Notes: generated from the letters alone by a model not told the origin. Shown: positions 8,860-15,927, counted from the first letter of the stretch. The stretch is 53,299 bases of DNA from Gammaproteobacteria bacterium (GCA_014337915.1 QUBU01000020.1:1-53299); one strand, 5' to 3'. Translations and numbers: made by a program.

Positions 8860-9379
8860 GGCGGGATTGTAGTCCCGCACACCCGGTCAAGCGGACTTTT
8901 CACGCCCTTCGCACCCTTCTGCATCACATGCGTGTAGATCATCGTGGTCTTCACGTCCGAGTGGCCGAGCAGCTCCTGGACCGTGCGGATGTCGTAGCCG
9001 TCCTCGAGGAGATGCGTGGCGAAGCAGTGACGCAGCGTGTGGCAACTGGCCGGCTGGCGCGCGTGACGTTCTCCAGCCAGGGCAAGTCCACCGCGAGAAC
9101 GTGCCGGTAAAGGAAGAGGATCGCCTGGAGGGCTTGGTTCTGGGTGGACGCGCTGACCTTGCGATCCACCGCCAGATGAGTCAAGAATTGCTCGATGTCG
9201 GGTCCACCGAGGTCCCGCGGATGGCGCCGCCTATGGTAAGCAATGAAACGGCGAATCCACTGCAGGTAAGCCTGCTCCGTGCGGTAGGCCATGTGGCGCG
9301 TGCGCATCTTTTCGCGCACTACAACGAAGAGCCTGGCCGGCGTCGCCTCGTTGCCTATCTCCCCGGACATTTCGGCCAC
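8856..9379 (-). pseudogene. intI: Integron integrase (IntI-type tyrosine recombinase), internally deleted and frameshifted
   Basis: The 5' part, from about 9379 to 9050, encodes an integron-integrase N-terminus: REKMRTRHMAYRTEQAYLQW, then [20 protein letters not shown] and [14 protein letters not shown]. At about 9050 the sequence jumps, in a different frame, to the C-terminal end of the same family: [20 protein letters not shown], then [20 protein letters not shown] and GVKSPLD, stopping at 8856. Roughly 170 codons are missing against intact IntI proteins. They include the first catalytic arginine, the catalytic lysine region and the IntI-specific insertion, and the two parts are out of frame. 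The product cannot be a functional recombinase. The orientation, opposite to the cassettes, is the classical integron layout. Confidence 0.92.
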
Positions 9380-9485
9380 CTATCACTCGACGGTGGCAAG
9401 CAGATCAGAGGATTACAGCCAGCTCCAGCGTCATATCCGGCGCAATCGACGTGTTTCAGCTGGCCGTTTAGGCCATCTACATATA

Positions 9486-9492
9486 GTTAGGG
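9486..9492 (+). other. Putative attI core (GTTAGGG)
   Basis: This is the first GTTA-type core found upstream of the first cassette gene, between the integrase remnant and the start codon at 9502. In integrons the attI site lies here, beside intI. The seventh base is G rather than the consensus pyrimidine, and I see no paired partner, as expected for attI rather than attC. A weak promoter-like TACATA or TATAGT lies just upstream (9478-9487), but its -35 box is poor. Confidence 0.45.
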
Positions 9493-9501
9493 GTCTCATC
9501 T

Positions 9502-9750
9502 ATGTCACCGCGCGCTAGGCTCATGACCCTCTGGGTTACCGCATTGGTTGCCCCGCTCGCAACCATCTACGCGCTGCTGTCCGTTGTCTTCTACGCGTGG
9601 CTCAATGCGTCGGGCTCCTGGTCTGCTGAACGTGCTTCACTGTGGTCCGGTGGCGCGTTTGTGGCGTTTTGCGTCCTGGCTGTCGTGTCGGTGGCTGCGG
9701 TCGTCAAGCTCATCCGTCATTACAACAGGCAGCCGCGTTTATCAGACTGA
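9502..9750 (+). CDS. Cassette 1: small two-TM membrane protein
   Basis: The 82-residue protein has two hydrophobic helices: about 8-33 (TLWVTALVAPLATIYALLSV onward) and 48-68 (LWSGGAFVAFCVLAVVSVAA). A short basic tail follows (KLIRHYNRQPR). The start is the ATG at 9502, ten bases after the putative attI core; no strong ribosome site is visible. An attC hairpin begins 39 bases after the stop, so this is the first cassette of the array. I do not recognise a family. A membrane location is supported; the function is unknown. Confidence 0.7.
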   Translation: MSPRARLMTLWVTALVAPLATIYALLSVVFYAWLNASGSWSAERASLWSGGAFVAFCVLAVVSVAAVVKLIRHYNRQPRLSD

Positions 9751-9788
9751 AGTCACGTGACAAACCAAATGACGCATCGGCCGCTGAC

Positions 9789-9884
9789 CCCTAACCACGC
9801 GTTCCAGGGGAGCGCCGGCCAGCGGGGCTGGCCGGTACCCTCCTCGCTACGCTCGTCGGCGCCCCCTGAACACGGACGTTAGAC
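9789..9884 (+). other. attC site 1 (96 bp)
   Basis: The left part reads CCCTAAC then GTTCCAGGGGAGCGCCG. The right part, reverse-complemented, reads GTCTAAC then GTTCAGGGGGCGCCG. The arms pair apart from single unpaired bases in the left arm, the expected extrahelical-base pattern. The site ends in the R' core GTTAGAC at 9878-9884. Confidence 0.85.
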
Positions 9885-9907
9885 GGCGAGAAATACAAGG
9901 GAATGCG

Positions 9908-10465
9908 ATGCGAAGACTGATTTCGTGGAATGTCATCACCCTTGATGGCTACTTCGACGGTGTCAAGCACTGGGACTTGCCCTGGCACGAAAAGGTCTGG
10001 GGCGAGGAACTCGAGCGATTCTCCCTCGACCAGTTGGAGTCGGCGGACATGCTTGTGTTCGGACGCATGACCTATGAGGGCATGGCTGCCTATTGGACGA
10101 CGGCCCATGGGGCGATAGCCGACTACATGAACAGCCTCCCGAAGCTGGTCTGTTCCCGCACTCTTCAGGCGGCCACCTGGAACAATTCGACGTTGGTGAA
10201 GGACAACGTGGCAGAGGAGGTGGCCCGGCTGAAGCAAGAGGGCAGCGGAAACATGTTCGTTTTCGGAAGTGCCAACCTCTCAAGGACGCTGATGAACGAA
10301 AGACTGTTTGATGAGTATCGCATTGGCGTTGCACCGGTCATTCATGGCCGTGGCAGGCTTCTCTTCAGCGACGGACACAATGCACAAGGTCTTCAATTGC
10401 TCGAAGCACGCTCGCTTTCGACCGGCTGCGTCATCCTCCGTTATCTGGCTGAGAGGGTCGCGTGA
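9908..10465 (+). CDS. Cassette 2: dihydrofolate-reductase-fold (RibD C-terminal) family protein
   Basis: The 185-residue protein starts MRRLISWNVITLDGYFDG, the signature of RibD_C/DHFR-like proteins of the YwjB/YyaP kind. Cofactor-fold motifs follow (MLVFGRMTYEGMAAYW, NMFVFGSANLSRTLM, GRGRLLF). The start at 9908 has AAGGGA upstream and is 24 bases after attC 1; attC 2 follows the stop. The family binds NADPH, and its reductase substrates are mostly unknown. It is not a FolA/DfrA-type dihydrofolate reductase by sequence pattern, so trimethoprim resistance should not be assumed. Confidence 0.88.
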   Translation: MRRLISWNVITLDGYFDGVKHWDLPWHEKVWGEELERFSLDQLESADMLVFGRMTYEGMAAYWTTAHGAIADYMNSLPKLVCSRTLQAATWNNSTLVKDNVAEEVARLKQEGSGNMFVFGSANLSRTLMNERLFDEYRIGVAPVIHGRGRLLFSDGHNAQGLQLLEARSLSTGCVILRYLAERVA

Positions 10466-10487
10466 GCCCCATCTCTTCAGGCGCGCC

Positions 10488-10551
10488 GTCCAACAACCGG
10501 TTGCAGCGGACGGTCCGCTGCGCGGCCCGCCGCTGAACCGGGGCGTTAGCC
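10488..10551 (+). other. attC site 2 (64 bp)
   Basis: The R'' box GTCCAAC at 10488-10494 and the R' box GTTAGCC at 10545-10551 flank arms CCGGTTGCAGCGG and (reverse-complemented) CCGGTTCAGCGG, leaving one unpaired G. Apart from its outer boxes it is almost identical to attC 5. Confidence 0.88.
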
Positions 10552-10558
10552 GGCGCCC

Positions 10559-11071
10559 ATGCCATCTCGCATCGGCGACCCCATTCCCCGCAAACTCTTT
10601 CTTTCGCTGTACTTCTACGTGGCGGCCGGAGTCAGCGCTTTTAGTGCCATCACGGCGTGGCGAGGTGCACATGGGTGGGGGCTACCTCTCACCGCGGGCG
10701 GCATTGCGCTAGTTCTCTTGCTAGTGCCGAATGTGGGGCCACGCCAGCACGAGTTCGTGCAGGTCGATGATGAAGGTGTCGCCGTCAAGACCAAGGGTGG
10801 CGTAGAGCGAGTCAACTGGACGGATATTCAGAGAGTGCGCATCGTCACTACGAATGAAGGGCCATGGGTTGAGGACGTTTACTTTCTTTTCGAGGCTCAA
10901 GGCGGTCACGGGTGCGTGGTACCCCATGGAGCAGCAGTTCGCATCAAGCTACTAGAGGAGTTGCAGTCCCGGTTGCCTGGAGTTCAGGATGACAGAGTGA
11001 TAGAAGCTATGGGATGCACGGACAATGACAGCTTCACAATTTGGGAGAAGCCGGGTGAAAGCGCCGTCTAA
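10559..11071 (+). CDS. Cassette 3: two-TM protein with a soluble C-terminal domain, unknown function
   Basis: The 170-residue protein has two N-terminal membrane helices (LFLSLYFYVAAGVSAFSAIT, then LTAGGIALVLLLVPNV). A beta-rich soluble domain follows (HEFVQVDDEGVAVKTKGG, VNWTDIQRVRIVTTNEGPW), then a helix and tail (LLEELQSRLPG, VIEAMGCTDNDSFTIWEK). The domain resembles small PH-like membrane-associated modules seen in other cassette and contact-dependent-toxin neighbourhoods, but I cannot assign a family. The ATG at 10559 lies seven bases after the attC 2 core. The stop codon TAA is part of the next attC R'' box. Confidence 0.75.
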   Translation: MPSRIGDPIPRKLFLSLYFYVAAGVSAFSAITAWRGAHGWGLPLTAGGIALVLLLVPNVGPRQHEFVQVDDEGVAVKTKGGVERVNWTDIQRVRIVTTNEGPWVEDVYFLFEAQGGHGCVVPHGAAVRIKLLEELQSRLPGVQDDRVIEAMGCTDNDSFTIWEKPGESAV

Positions 11072-11153
11072 CAAATCGCGCGAGCGCGGCCGTGAGGGAT
11101 AAAGTGCCAGAAGGAGAGCCGAGCGCGCGGCGCGCTCAGCTCAAGCGTTAGAC
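11066..11153 (+). other. attC site 3 (88 bp)
   Basis: R'' is GTCTAAC (11066-11072) and R' is GTTAGAC (11147-11153), exact complements. The inner arms share GAGCGCG-type pairing but are less regular than in the other sites. The stop codon of the preceding cassette gene lies inside R''. Confidence 0.78.
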
Positions 11154-11170
11154 GCGAAGGACACAAGAGC

Positions 11171-11221
11171 ATGAGAACGGCCGAGCACACCACGTCGGGG
11201 GCGTCATGGCTGTTTGGCTAA
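11171..11221 (+). other. 16-codon leader ORF overlapping the mrr-like start
   Basis: A short frame (ATG at 11171, stop TAA at 11219-11221) begins eight bases after AAGGAC and reads across the ATG of the restriction gene at 11206 in another frame. Its position right after the attC core recalls the short leader ORFs that help translate integron cassettes lacking their own ribosome site. A coupling role is inferred. Confidence 0.35.
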
Positions 11222-12249
11222 TCCGCGCCGGCTCGCACGGCGAGTACGAGCTGAAGTTCATCCAGGAGAACCGGGTCTATGTGACATGGGATGACCTCGA
11301 CGTGAATCTCGGAAAGCTCGCTGAACGGAGCGACCTGACGAAAGCGATGACGCAGCGGTACGCCGATACAAAGCCGAAGGCGATCGCTAACTGGGTGAGC
11401 CAGGTCTGGCCATTCGCCCACGAGATCGCGAAGTCGGACTTAGTGGTTCTACCGCTCAAGTCCCAGCGCGCCATTCAGATCGGCGAGGTCACAGGGGACT
11501 ATCACTTTGAGCCCGACGGCCCGAACCCCTTCTTTCACTGGCGGCCAGTGAAGTGGATCGCGGAAGCCGTGCCGCGCGCACACTTCGGTAAGGACCTCCT
11601 CAACACGTTCGGGGCATTCATGACGATCTGTCGCGTTCAGCGGAACAACGCTGAAGCTCGGCTTGCGGCCATGCGCGCGACCGGCTGGAAGCCCGAGTCT
11701 TTAGCGGCAGTCACGAAGCCTCCTGTCGTCAGCCCTGACGAATCAGCCTCGGAGACGGATGACACCGACCTTGAAGAGGCCGCGCGAGACCAGATCGCAC
11801 AACTGATCATCGCTCGATTCAAAGGGCACGGTCTTACTCGCTTGGTGGAGGGGATTCTCAAGGCCCAGGGTTACATCACGTATCGCAGCGCCGAAGGGGC
11901 CGATGGTGGGGCGGATATCCTTGCTGGTGCGGGGCCACTGGGATTTGGTGTTCCTCGCCTGTGCGTGGAGGTGAAATCGGAGAGTTCTCCGATCGACCGG
12001 CCGACCGTGGACAAGCTGCTTGGTGCTGTGACCAAGTTCGGTGCGCAAGAGGGCCTGTTCGTTTCCTGGAGCGGTTTCAAGACGAACGTTCAAAAGGAAC
12101 TCGCCGCGAGTTTCTTCCGCGTCCGGCTCTGGACGCAGAAGGAATTGCTTGAGGCACTCTTCGCGCATTACGACAAGCTAGACGAGGACTTGAAGGCTGA
12201 GCTGCCGCTCAAGCGCATCTGGACGGTGGCCGCCCAGGAAGAAGAATGA
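11206..12249 (+). CDS. Cassette 4: Mrr-type restriction endonuclease with N-terminal recognition domain
   Basis: The 347-residue protein has an N-terminal module of about 150 residues (WLIRAGSHGEYE, IANWVSQVWPFAHEI, SDLVVLPLKSQRAIQIGEV). It resembles the EVE/PUA-like front domains of restriction proteins. An acidic linker (about 175-192) leads to an Mrr-type PD-(D/E)xK catalytic domain with D237 in GADGGADILAG and E255-V-K257 in CVEVKSES. Such proteins cut foreign, often modified, DNA as single-gene type IV-like defence. It stands alone between two attC sites and no methyltransferase is nearby, which fits a modification-dependent nuclease. The catalytic residues are intact, so it is probably functional. 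Confidence 0.88.
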   Translation: MAVWLIRAGSHGEYELKFIQENRVYVTWDDLDVNLGKLAERSDLTKAMTQRYADTKPKAIANWVSQVWPFAHEIAKSDLVVLPLKSQRAIQIGEVTGDYHFEPDGPNPFFHWRPVKWIAEAVPRAHFGKDLLNTFGAFMTICRVQRNNAEARLAAMRATGWKPESLAAVTKPPVVSPDESASETDDTDLEEAARDQIAQLIIARFKGHGLTRLVEGILKAQGYITYRSAEGADGGADILAGAGPLGFGVPRLCVEVKSESSPIDRPTVDKLLGAVTKFGAQEGLFVSWSGFKTNVQKELAASFFRVRLWTQKELLEALFAHYDKLDEDLKAELPLKRIWTVAAQEEE

Positions 12250-12271
12250 TCGCACGCCTGCGGGGCCTCGC

Positions 12272-12331
12272 GTCTAAAAAAAGCATGCAGCCGACGGCGC
12301 TGCGCGCCGCCGCTGATGCTTAGCGTTAGCT
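12272..12331 (+). other. attC site 4 (60 bp)
   Basis: The left arm is AAGCATGCAGCCGACGGCGC; the reverse-complemented right arm is AAGCATCAGCGGCGGCGC, leaving an unpaired G and C/A positions. R' is GTTAGCT (12325-12331). R'' reads GTCTAAA instead of the usual AAC ending, a possible decay mutation. Confidence 0.82.
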
Positions 12332-12372
12332 GACCACCCACTTACCCAACCAGACCAAAGGAAATCCTGCTC

Positions 12373-13797
12373 ATGAAGACAACACTACTAAAGGCCCTTG
12401 GGTGCGCGATGGCGGTGCTCGCGTCGTTCCCATTGGCGTCTGCCCGCGCTGCGGACGTCACGCTCGCCGAAGCCAACGCCATCGCCGAGGAAGGCTTCGT
12501 TTACGGCCTGCCGATCGTGATGATCTATCAGATCATGTACGACTACGCGGTGGACCGGAATTCCGGCCAGTTCAAGGCGCCGTTTAACCAGATCAAGAAC
12601 GAGTCGCAGGTGTTCACTTGGAAGGATACGGCGATCGTCACGCCCAATAGCGATACGCCGTACTCGTGGCTGTGGATGGACCTGCGCACCGAGCCGCTGG
12701 TGCTTTCGGTGCCGGCGGTGGCCAGGGATCGTTACTACTCGGTCCAACTCACCGACCTCAACTCGTTCAACTTTGGGTACATCGGCAGCCGTGCCACCGG
12801 CCGCGACGTCGGCAACTACTTGGTCGTCAGCCCGGACTGGAAGGGCGAAACGCCGGCAGGCATCAAGGCAGTGTTCCGCGCCTCCACCCAGTTCGCACTG
12901 GGGGTCTATCGCACCCAGCTCTTCAACCCAGACGACATGCCGAACGTGCTCAAGGTGCAGGCGGGCTACAAGGTCCGGCCGCTGTCTGCGTACCTCAAGC
13001 AGACGGCCCCGCCCGCTGCCGTGGCAATCGACTTCCCGAAGATCGACAAGGATCTGGCGAAGACCAACTTCTTCGAGTACCTGGGCTTCGCGCTGCAGTT
13101 CGCGCCGCCAGGTCCGGAGGAGGAAGCGATTCGCACCAGGCTCGCCAGTGTCGGCATCGGGCCCGGCAAACATTCCGACTTCAAGGGTCTCACCACCGAG
13201 CAGAAGGCCGCGATCGTGGCCGGAATGCAGGATGGCGAGGCGAAGATCAAGCAATACCTTCTGTCCGGGGTCAAGCGGGTCAATGGCTGGGGCGTTTTGT
13301 CCCCGTTCGGAGACCGCGCCTTCTACAACGGCGATTGGCTCAAGCGTGCCGCGGGTGCCGCTGCCGGCGTCCTGGGCAACGATGCAGTCGAGGCCATGTA
13401 CCCATTCACCAGAGACCTGGCGAACGGCGAAGCGCTTGACGGTAGCAAGCACGGCTACACGCTGACCTTTGCCAAGGGCGATCTGCCGCCTGTGAACGCG
13501 TTCTGGTCGATCACCATGTATGAAGGCAAGACCCAACTGTTGGTCGAGAACCCGATCAACCGCTACCTGGTCAACTCGCCGATGCTGCCGGGGATGAAAA
13601 AGAACGCGGACGGATCACTCACCCTCTACATCCAGAAGGATTCCCCGGGCAAGGACAAGGAGTCGAACTGGCTGCCCGCGCCCGATGGTCCGATCTACAT
13701 GGTGATGCGCCTGTATTGGCCAAAGACTGAGGCGCCGTCGATCCTGCCGGCTGGCAATGGCACGTGGCAGCCGCCGGCAGTTGTGAAGGTCAAGTGA
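12373..13797 (+). CDS. Cassette 5: exported DUF1254/DUF1214 protein
   Basis: The 474-residue protein has a clear signal peptide (MKTTLLKALGCAMAVLASFP, cleavage probably after SARA). The DUF1254 region follows (EEGFVYGLPIVMIYQIMYDY, VTPNSDTPYSWLWMDLRTEP, RDRYYSVQLTDLNSFNFGYI). The C-terminal DUF1214 region contains NAFWSITMYEG and NRYLVNSPM. The family is periplasmic, widespread and of unknown biochemical role. A good ribosome site (AAAGGAAA) precedes the ATG. At about 1.5 kb the cassette is long for an integron. A second member of the same family is cassette-borne at 17346-18962. Confidence 0.92.
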   Translation: MKTTLLKALGCAMAVLASFPLASARAADVTLAEANAIAEEGFVYGLPIVMIYQIMYDYAVDRNSGQFKAPFNQIKNESQVFTWKDTAIVTPNSDTPYSWLWMDLRTEPLVLSVPAVARDRYYSVQLTDLNSFNFGYIGSRATGRDVGNYLVVSPDWKGETPAGIKAVFRASTQFALGVYRTQLFNPDDMPNVLKVQAGYKVRPLSAYLKQTAPPAAVAIDFPKIDKDLAKTNFFEYLGFALQFAPPGPEEEAIRTRLASVGIGPGKHSDFKGLTTEQKAAIVAGMQDGEAKIKQYLLSGVKRVNGWGVLSPFGDRAFYNGDWLKRAAGAAAGVLGNDAVEAMYPFTRDLANGEALDGSKHGYTLTFAKGDLPPVNAFWSITMYEGKTQLLVENPINRYLVNSPMLPGMKKNADGSLTLYIQKDSPGKDKESNWLPAPDGPIYMVMRLYWPKTEAPSILPAGNGTWQPPAVVKVK

Positions 13798-13799
13798 CA

Positions 13800-13863
13800 A
13801 GCTAACAACCGGTTACAGCGGACGGTCCGCTGCGCGGCCCGCCGCTGAACCGGAGCGTTAGAA
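13800..13863 (+). other. attC site 5 (64 bp)
   Basis: The arms are CCGGTTACAGCGG and (reverse-complemented) CCGGTTCAGCGG, with one unpaired base. R' is GTTAGAA (13857-13863). Between the outer boxes it differs from attC 2 at only two positions, so the two cassettes probably share a source. Confidence 0.87.
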
Positions 13864-13870
13864 GTCCGGG

Positions 13871-13898
13871 TTGACCAGCCGCCGCGCGTAGGTACACT
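13871..13898 (+). promoter_or_regulatory. Promoter of the brnTA cassette (TTGACC-16-TACACT)
   Basis: A near-consensus sigma70 -35 box TTGACC (13871-13876) and -10 box TACACT (13893-13898) are separated by 16 bases, all inside the cassette just after the attC core. The expected start of transcription, about seven bases downstream, coincides with the toxin ATG at 13905 (another ATG is at 13901), so the mRNA would be leaderless. Confidence 0.7.
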
Positions 13899-13904
13899 GT
13901 ATGT

Positions 13905-14198
13905 ATGGCGGACCTGCGCTTCGAGTGGGTTCCACGAAAAGACCGTGCTAATCAGAAGAAGCACGGCATTTCCTTTACTGAAGCCAAGACCGTCTTCTTG
14001 GACGAGTTCGCCCGAATCATTGACGACCCGGAGAGCGATGAGGGCGAGGAGCGCTTTCTGATGCTCGGTATGAGCATTGGTCTCAGGGTTTTGGTCGTCT
14101 GTCATTGCGTTCGCGGGTCGGGTCAGGTGATTCGCATCATCTCGGCACGACGTGCGGATGCATCGGAGAGAAAGGAATACGCAGGGTATCTACCATGA
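13905..14198 (+). CDS. brnT: Cassette 6: BrnT-family toxin (type II TA)
   Basis: The 97-residue protein matches BrnT ribonuclease toxins: an N-terminal FEWVPRKDRANQKKHGISF block, the EER segment (DEGEERFLMLGMS) and the C-terminal RIISARRADASERKEY block that carries active-site residues. BrnT is a RelE-fold RNase that blocks translation. Its stop overlaps the antitoxin start (ATGA), so the pair is translationally coupled, in the usual brnT-brnA order. It has its own promoter within the cassette. No ribosome site is visible, which fits a leaderless message. All expected family motifs are present, so it is probably active. Confidence 0.92.
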   Translation: MADLRFEWVPRKDRANQKKHGISFTEAKTVFLDEFARIIDDPESDEGEERFLMLGMSIGLRVLVVCHCVRGSGQVIRIISARRADASERKEYAGYLP

Positions 14199-14407
14199 AG
14201 AAACGCTACGATTTTTCAAAGTCCCGACCGAATCCATATCTTCGCAAGGCGAAGAAGTCAGTAACGATTCGCCTAGACGTGGACACGGTCCAGTACTTCA
14301 AGGACCTTGCAGGAGGTACCGGTATTCCGTACCAGAATCTGATCAATCTCTATCTGCGTGATTGCGCGGCTGAGAAGAAGCGGCTCAAGATGGAGTGGGC
14401 GGCCTGA
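14195..14407 (+). CDS. brnA: Cassette 6: BrnA-family antitoxin
   Basis: The 70-residue ribbon-helix-helix protein contains KKSVTIRLDVDTVQYFKDLA followed by GIPYQNLINLYLRDCA, the DNA-binding and dimerisation core of BrnA/CopG-like antitoxins. It neutralises BrnT and normally represses the operon. The start ATG at 14195 overlaps the toxin stop by four bases. The only promoter found lies in front of brnT, where the complex is expected to bind. An attC left half follows two bases after the stop. Confidence 0.9.
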   Translation: MKKRYDFSKSRPNPYLRKAKKSVTIRLDVDTVQYFKDLAGGTGIPYQNLINLYLRDCAAEKKRLKMEWAA

Positions 14408-14408
14408 C

Positions 14409-14433
14409 TTCTAACTATGCGTTCGAGCACGCC
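14409..14433 (+). other. Half attC scar A (left half only)
   Basis: TTCTAAC followed by GCGTTCGAGCACGCC has the R'' box and the left arm with extra unpaired bases, as in complete sites here. No matching right arm or GTTA core follows before the next gene. The right half seems deleted, joining the BrnTA cassette to the next one. Confidence 0.55.
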
Positions 14434-14451
14434 GATTTTTCGTAGTGTCCG

Positions 14452-14877
14452 GTGCGGCGGCCGCTGCCTGCGGCATTTCTCGCGCCCGGCGCACCTCCAA
14501 GTGTCGCGGTCGCTTTTGGCGGCTATTTCCTCATCAGCGCTGGGTGCGGCAATGAAGTGCTCACTCAGATCGTTTCGCCGAACGGTTCGTATAAGGCTGT
14601 CGTGTTCCAGCGAGACTGCGGCGCCACCACCGGCTTCAGTACCCAAGTCTCAATCGTCAACAAGCACTCCGAACTTGGCAACTCCACAGGCAATGTCTTC
14701 GTTGCTGATACCGGCCACGGTTCTGCTCCGTCTGGGCCGGGTGGTGGTCCAGTCGTTGCGGTGCAATGGCGCACCCCTGACCATTTGGTCATCTCACATC
14801 ACGGGGCCGCACGGGTCTTCAAAGCCAGGTCGCACACCCATGGTATCGAGGTCCGCTATGAGTCGTTCGCCCAATAG
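14452..14877 (+). CDS. Cassette 7: probable small lipoprotein, unknown function
   Basis: This is a 141-residue frame from a GTG at 14452. The N-terminus is low quality, but a hydrophobic run ends in a lipobox-like ISAGC (Cys about 32). The downstream part is well formed: LTQIVSPNGSYKAVVFQRDC, TTGFSTQVSIVNKH, HLVISHHGAARVFK. The SPNGSYKAV-and-cysteine pattern recalls small exported proteins often found as integron cassettes, but I cannot name a family. Because the attC upstream lacks its right half, the true 5' end may have been lost and the start may be artificial. A complete attC follows the stop. Confidence 0.6.
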   Translation: MRRPLPAAFLAPGAPPSVAVAFGGYFLISAGCGNEVLTQIVSPNGSYKAVVFQRDCGATTGFSTQVSIVNKHSELGNSTGNVFVADTGHGSAPSGPGGGPVVAVQWRTPDHLVISHHGAARVFKARSHTHGIEVRYESFAQ

Positions 14878-14883
14878 GCCGGC

Positions 14884-14962
14884 GCCTAACCCTTCATTGC
14901 ACCCGACCTGCTACAGCGGGCGAAGCCCGCTGTAGCAGGTCGGGTGAACGCAATCGTTAAGT
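14884..14962 (+). other. attC site 7 (79 bp) with perfect 22-bp hairpin
   Basis: R'' is GCCTAAC (14884-14890) and R' is GTTAAGT (14956-14962). The inner part is a perfect inverted repeat, 14900-14921 with 14925-14946, around a GAA loop. It has fewer mismatches than the other sites, so it could also fold as an RNA hairpin and stop transcription. Confidence 0.83.
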
Positions 14963-14967
14963 GCTGT

Positions 14968-15909
14968 ATGGGCTCTGGTAACAAGCAAGCACTTTCAGAG
15001 TACGAAGCTCGAATGCACCGAGTGCTCGCACACATTGATGAGCACTTGGATCAGTCACTTGACCTGGACACATTGGCTAGTGTTGCTTGCTTTTCGTCGT
15101 TCCACTTTCATCGGCTGTTCTCTGCTTGGATGGGAGAACGGCTTGGTGAGTACATACGCAGACGTCGTGTCGAGCTCGGAGCCATGCGGCTCGCCGCACA
15201 ACCTCAAGTCAAAGTTCTGAACATTGCCTTGTCTGTAGGCTTTGGATCCGGCGAAGCGTTCACCCGCGCATTCAGGAATCGCTTCGGTTGTTCTCCATCA
15301 GATTGGCGTGCGGAGCAGGCGTCGCTCCGCAGTGCGAATAGCAATTCAGGTCAGGTGAATAGCAACCGTAGTCAGGCGCGACAAATGGCGTTCGGCGAGC
15401 ATGGTGACTCCCTGAAACGAAACAAGGATGCCAACATGCAAGTCACGTTAATTGATCGGAAACCGGCCTGCATAGCCTACCTTCGCCACCTTGGCCCCTA
15501 TGGTGAGCCTATCGCCAGATTCTGGCTGGAAACCTATGTACCGTGGGCAATCATGAACCGGCTTGGCGAAGATCACGCGAGGTACGGCATCAGCCACGAC
15601 GACCCAAGCATTACTGCGCCAGAGAAGTGCAGGTACGACGCTTGTGCAGAAGTCGATGTGGATTTTGTCGCAACAGGTGGCGCGAACAAGACTACAGTCC
15701 CTGGCGGCAAGTACGCGGTGCTTAAGTTCAAGGGCACGGCTGAACAAGTGGGCGAAGCTTGGTCGGCGCTACTGCGCGACTGGCTGCCGGCCAGTGGTTT
15801 CCAACTCGATGATCGCCCGTGTTTCGAATACTATCCGAAGGGCGCTGACTGTAATGGCAAGCCCGGAGAATTCGAGTGCGAGATATGTATACCCGTTGCT
15901 CCACTCTGA
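14968..15909 (+). CDS. Cassette 8: AraC-family regulator with GyrI-like ligand domain
   Basis: From the ATG at 14968, five bases after the attC core, the protein has 313 residues; an in-frame GTG at 14944 lies inside the attC and is less likely. An N-terminal AraC double helix-turn-helix (about 10-115) contains LDLDTLASVACFSSFHFHRL and ALSVGFGSGEAFTRAFRNRF. A linker leads to a C-terminal GyrI/SOUL-type small-molecule-binding domain (MQVTLIDRKPACIAYLRHLG ... VPGGKYAVLKFKGTAEQVGE). This order matches Rob/SoxS-like and BmrR-style regulators that sense organic compounds. No target gene is evident. Codon use is visibly less GC-rich than in the flanking chromosome. Confidence 0.92.
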   Translation: MGSGNKQALSEYEARMHRVLAHIDEHLDQSLDLDTLASVACFSSFHFHRLFSAWMGERLGEYIRRRRVELGAMRLAAQPQVKVLNIALSVGFGSGEAFTRAFRNRFGCSPSDWRAEQASLRSANSNSGQVNSNRSQARQMAFGEHGDSLKRNKDANMQVTLIDRKPACIAYLRHLGPYGEPIARFWLETYVPWAIMNRLGEDHARYGISHDDPSITAPEKCRYDACAEVDVDFVATGGANKTTVPGGKYAVLKFKGTAEQVGEAWSALLRDWLPASGFQLDDRPCFEYYPKGADCNGKPGEFECEICIPVAPL

Positions 15910-15927
15910 AGCAGTCGCAATCGGTTC

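Noticed and set aside
9908-10465. Trimethoprim-resistance dihydrofolate reductase
   Set aside because: The N-terminal VITLDGYFDG and FGSANL motifs are those of the RibD C-terminal family, not of FolA/Dfr enzymes.
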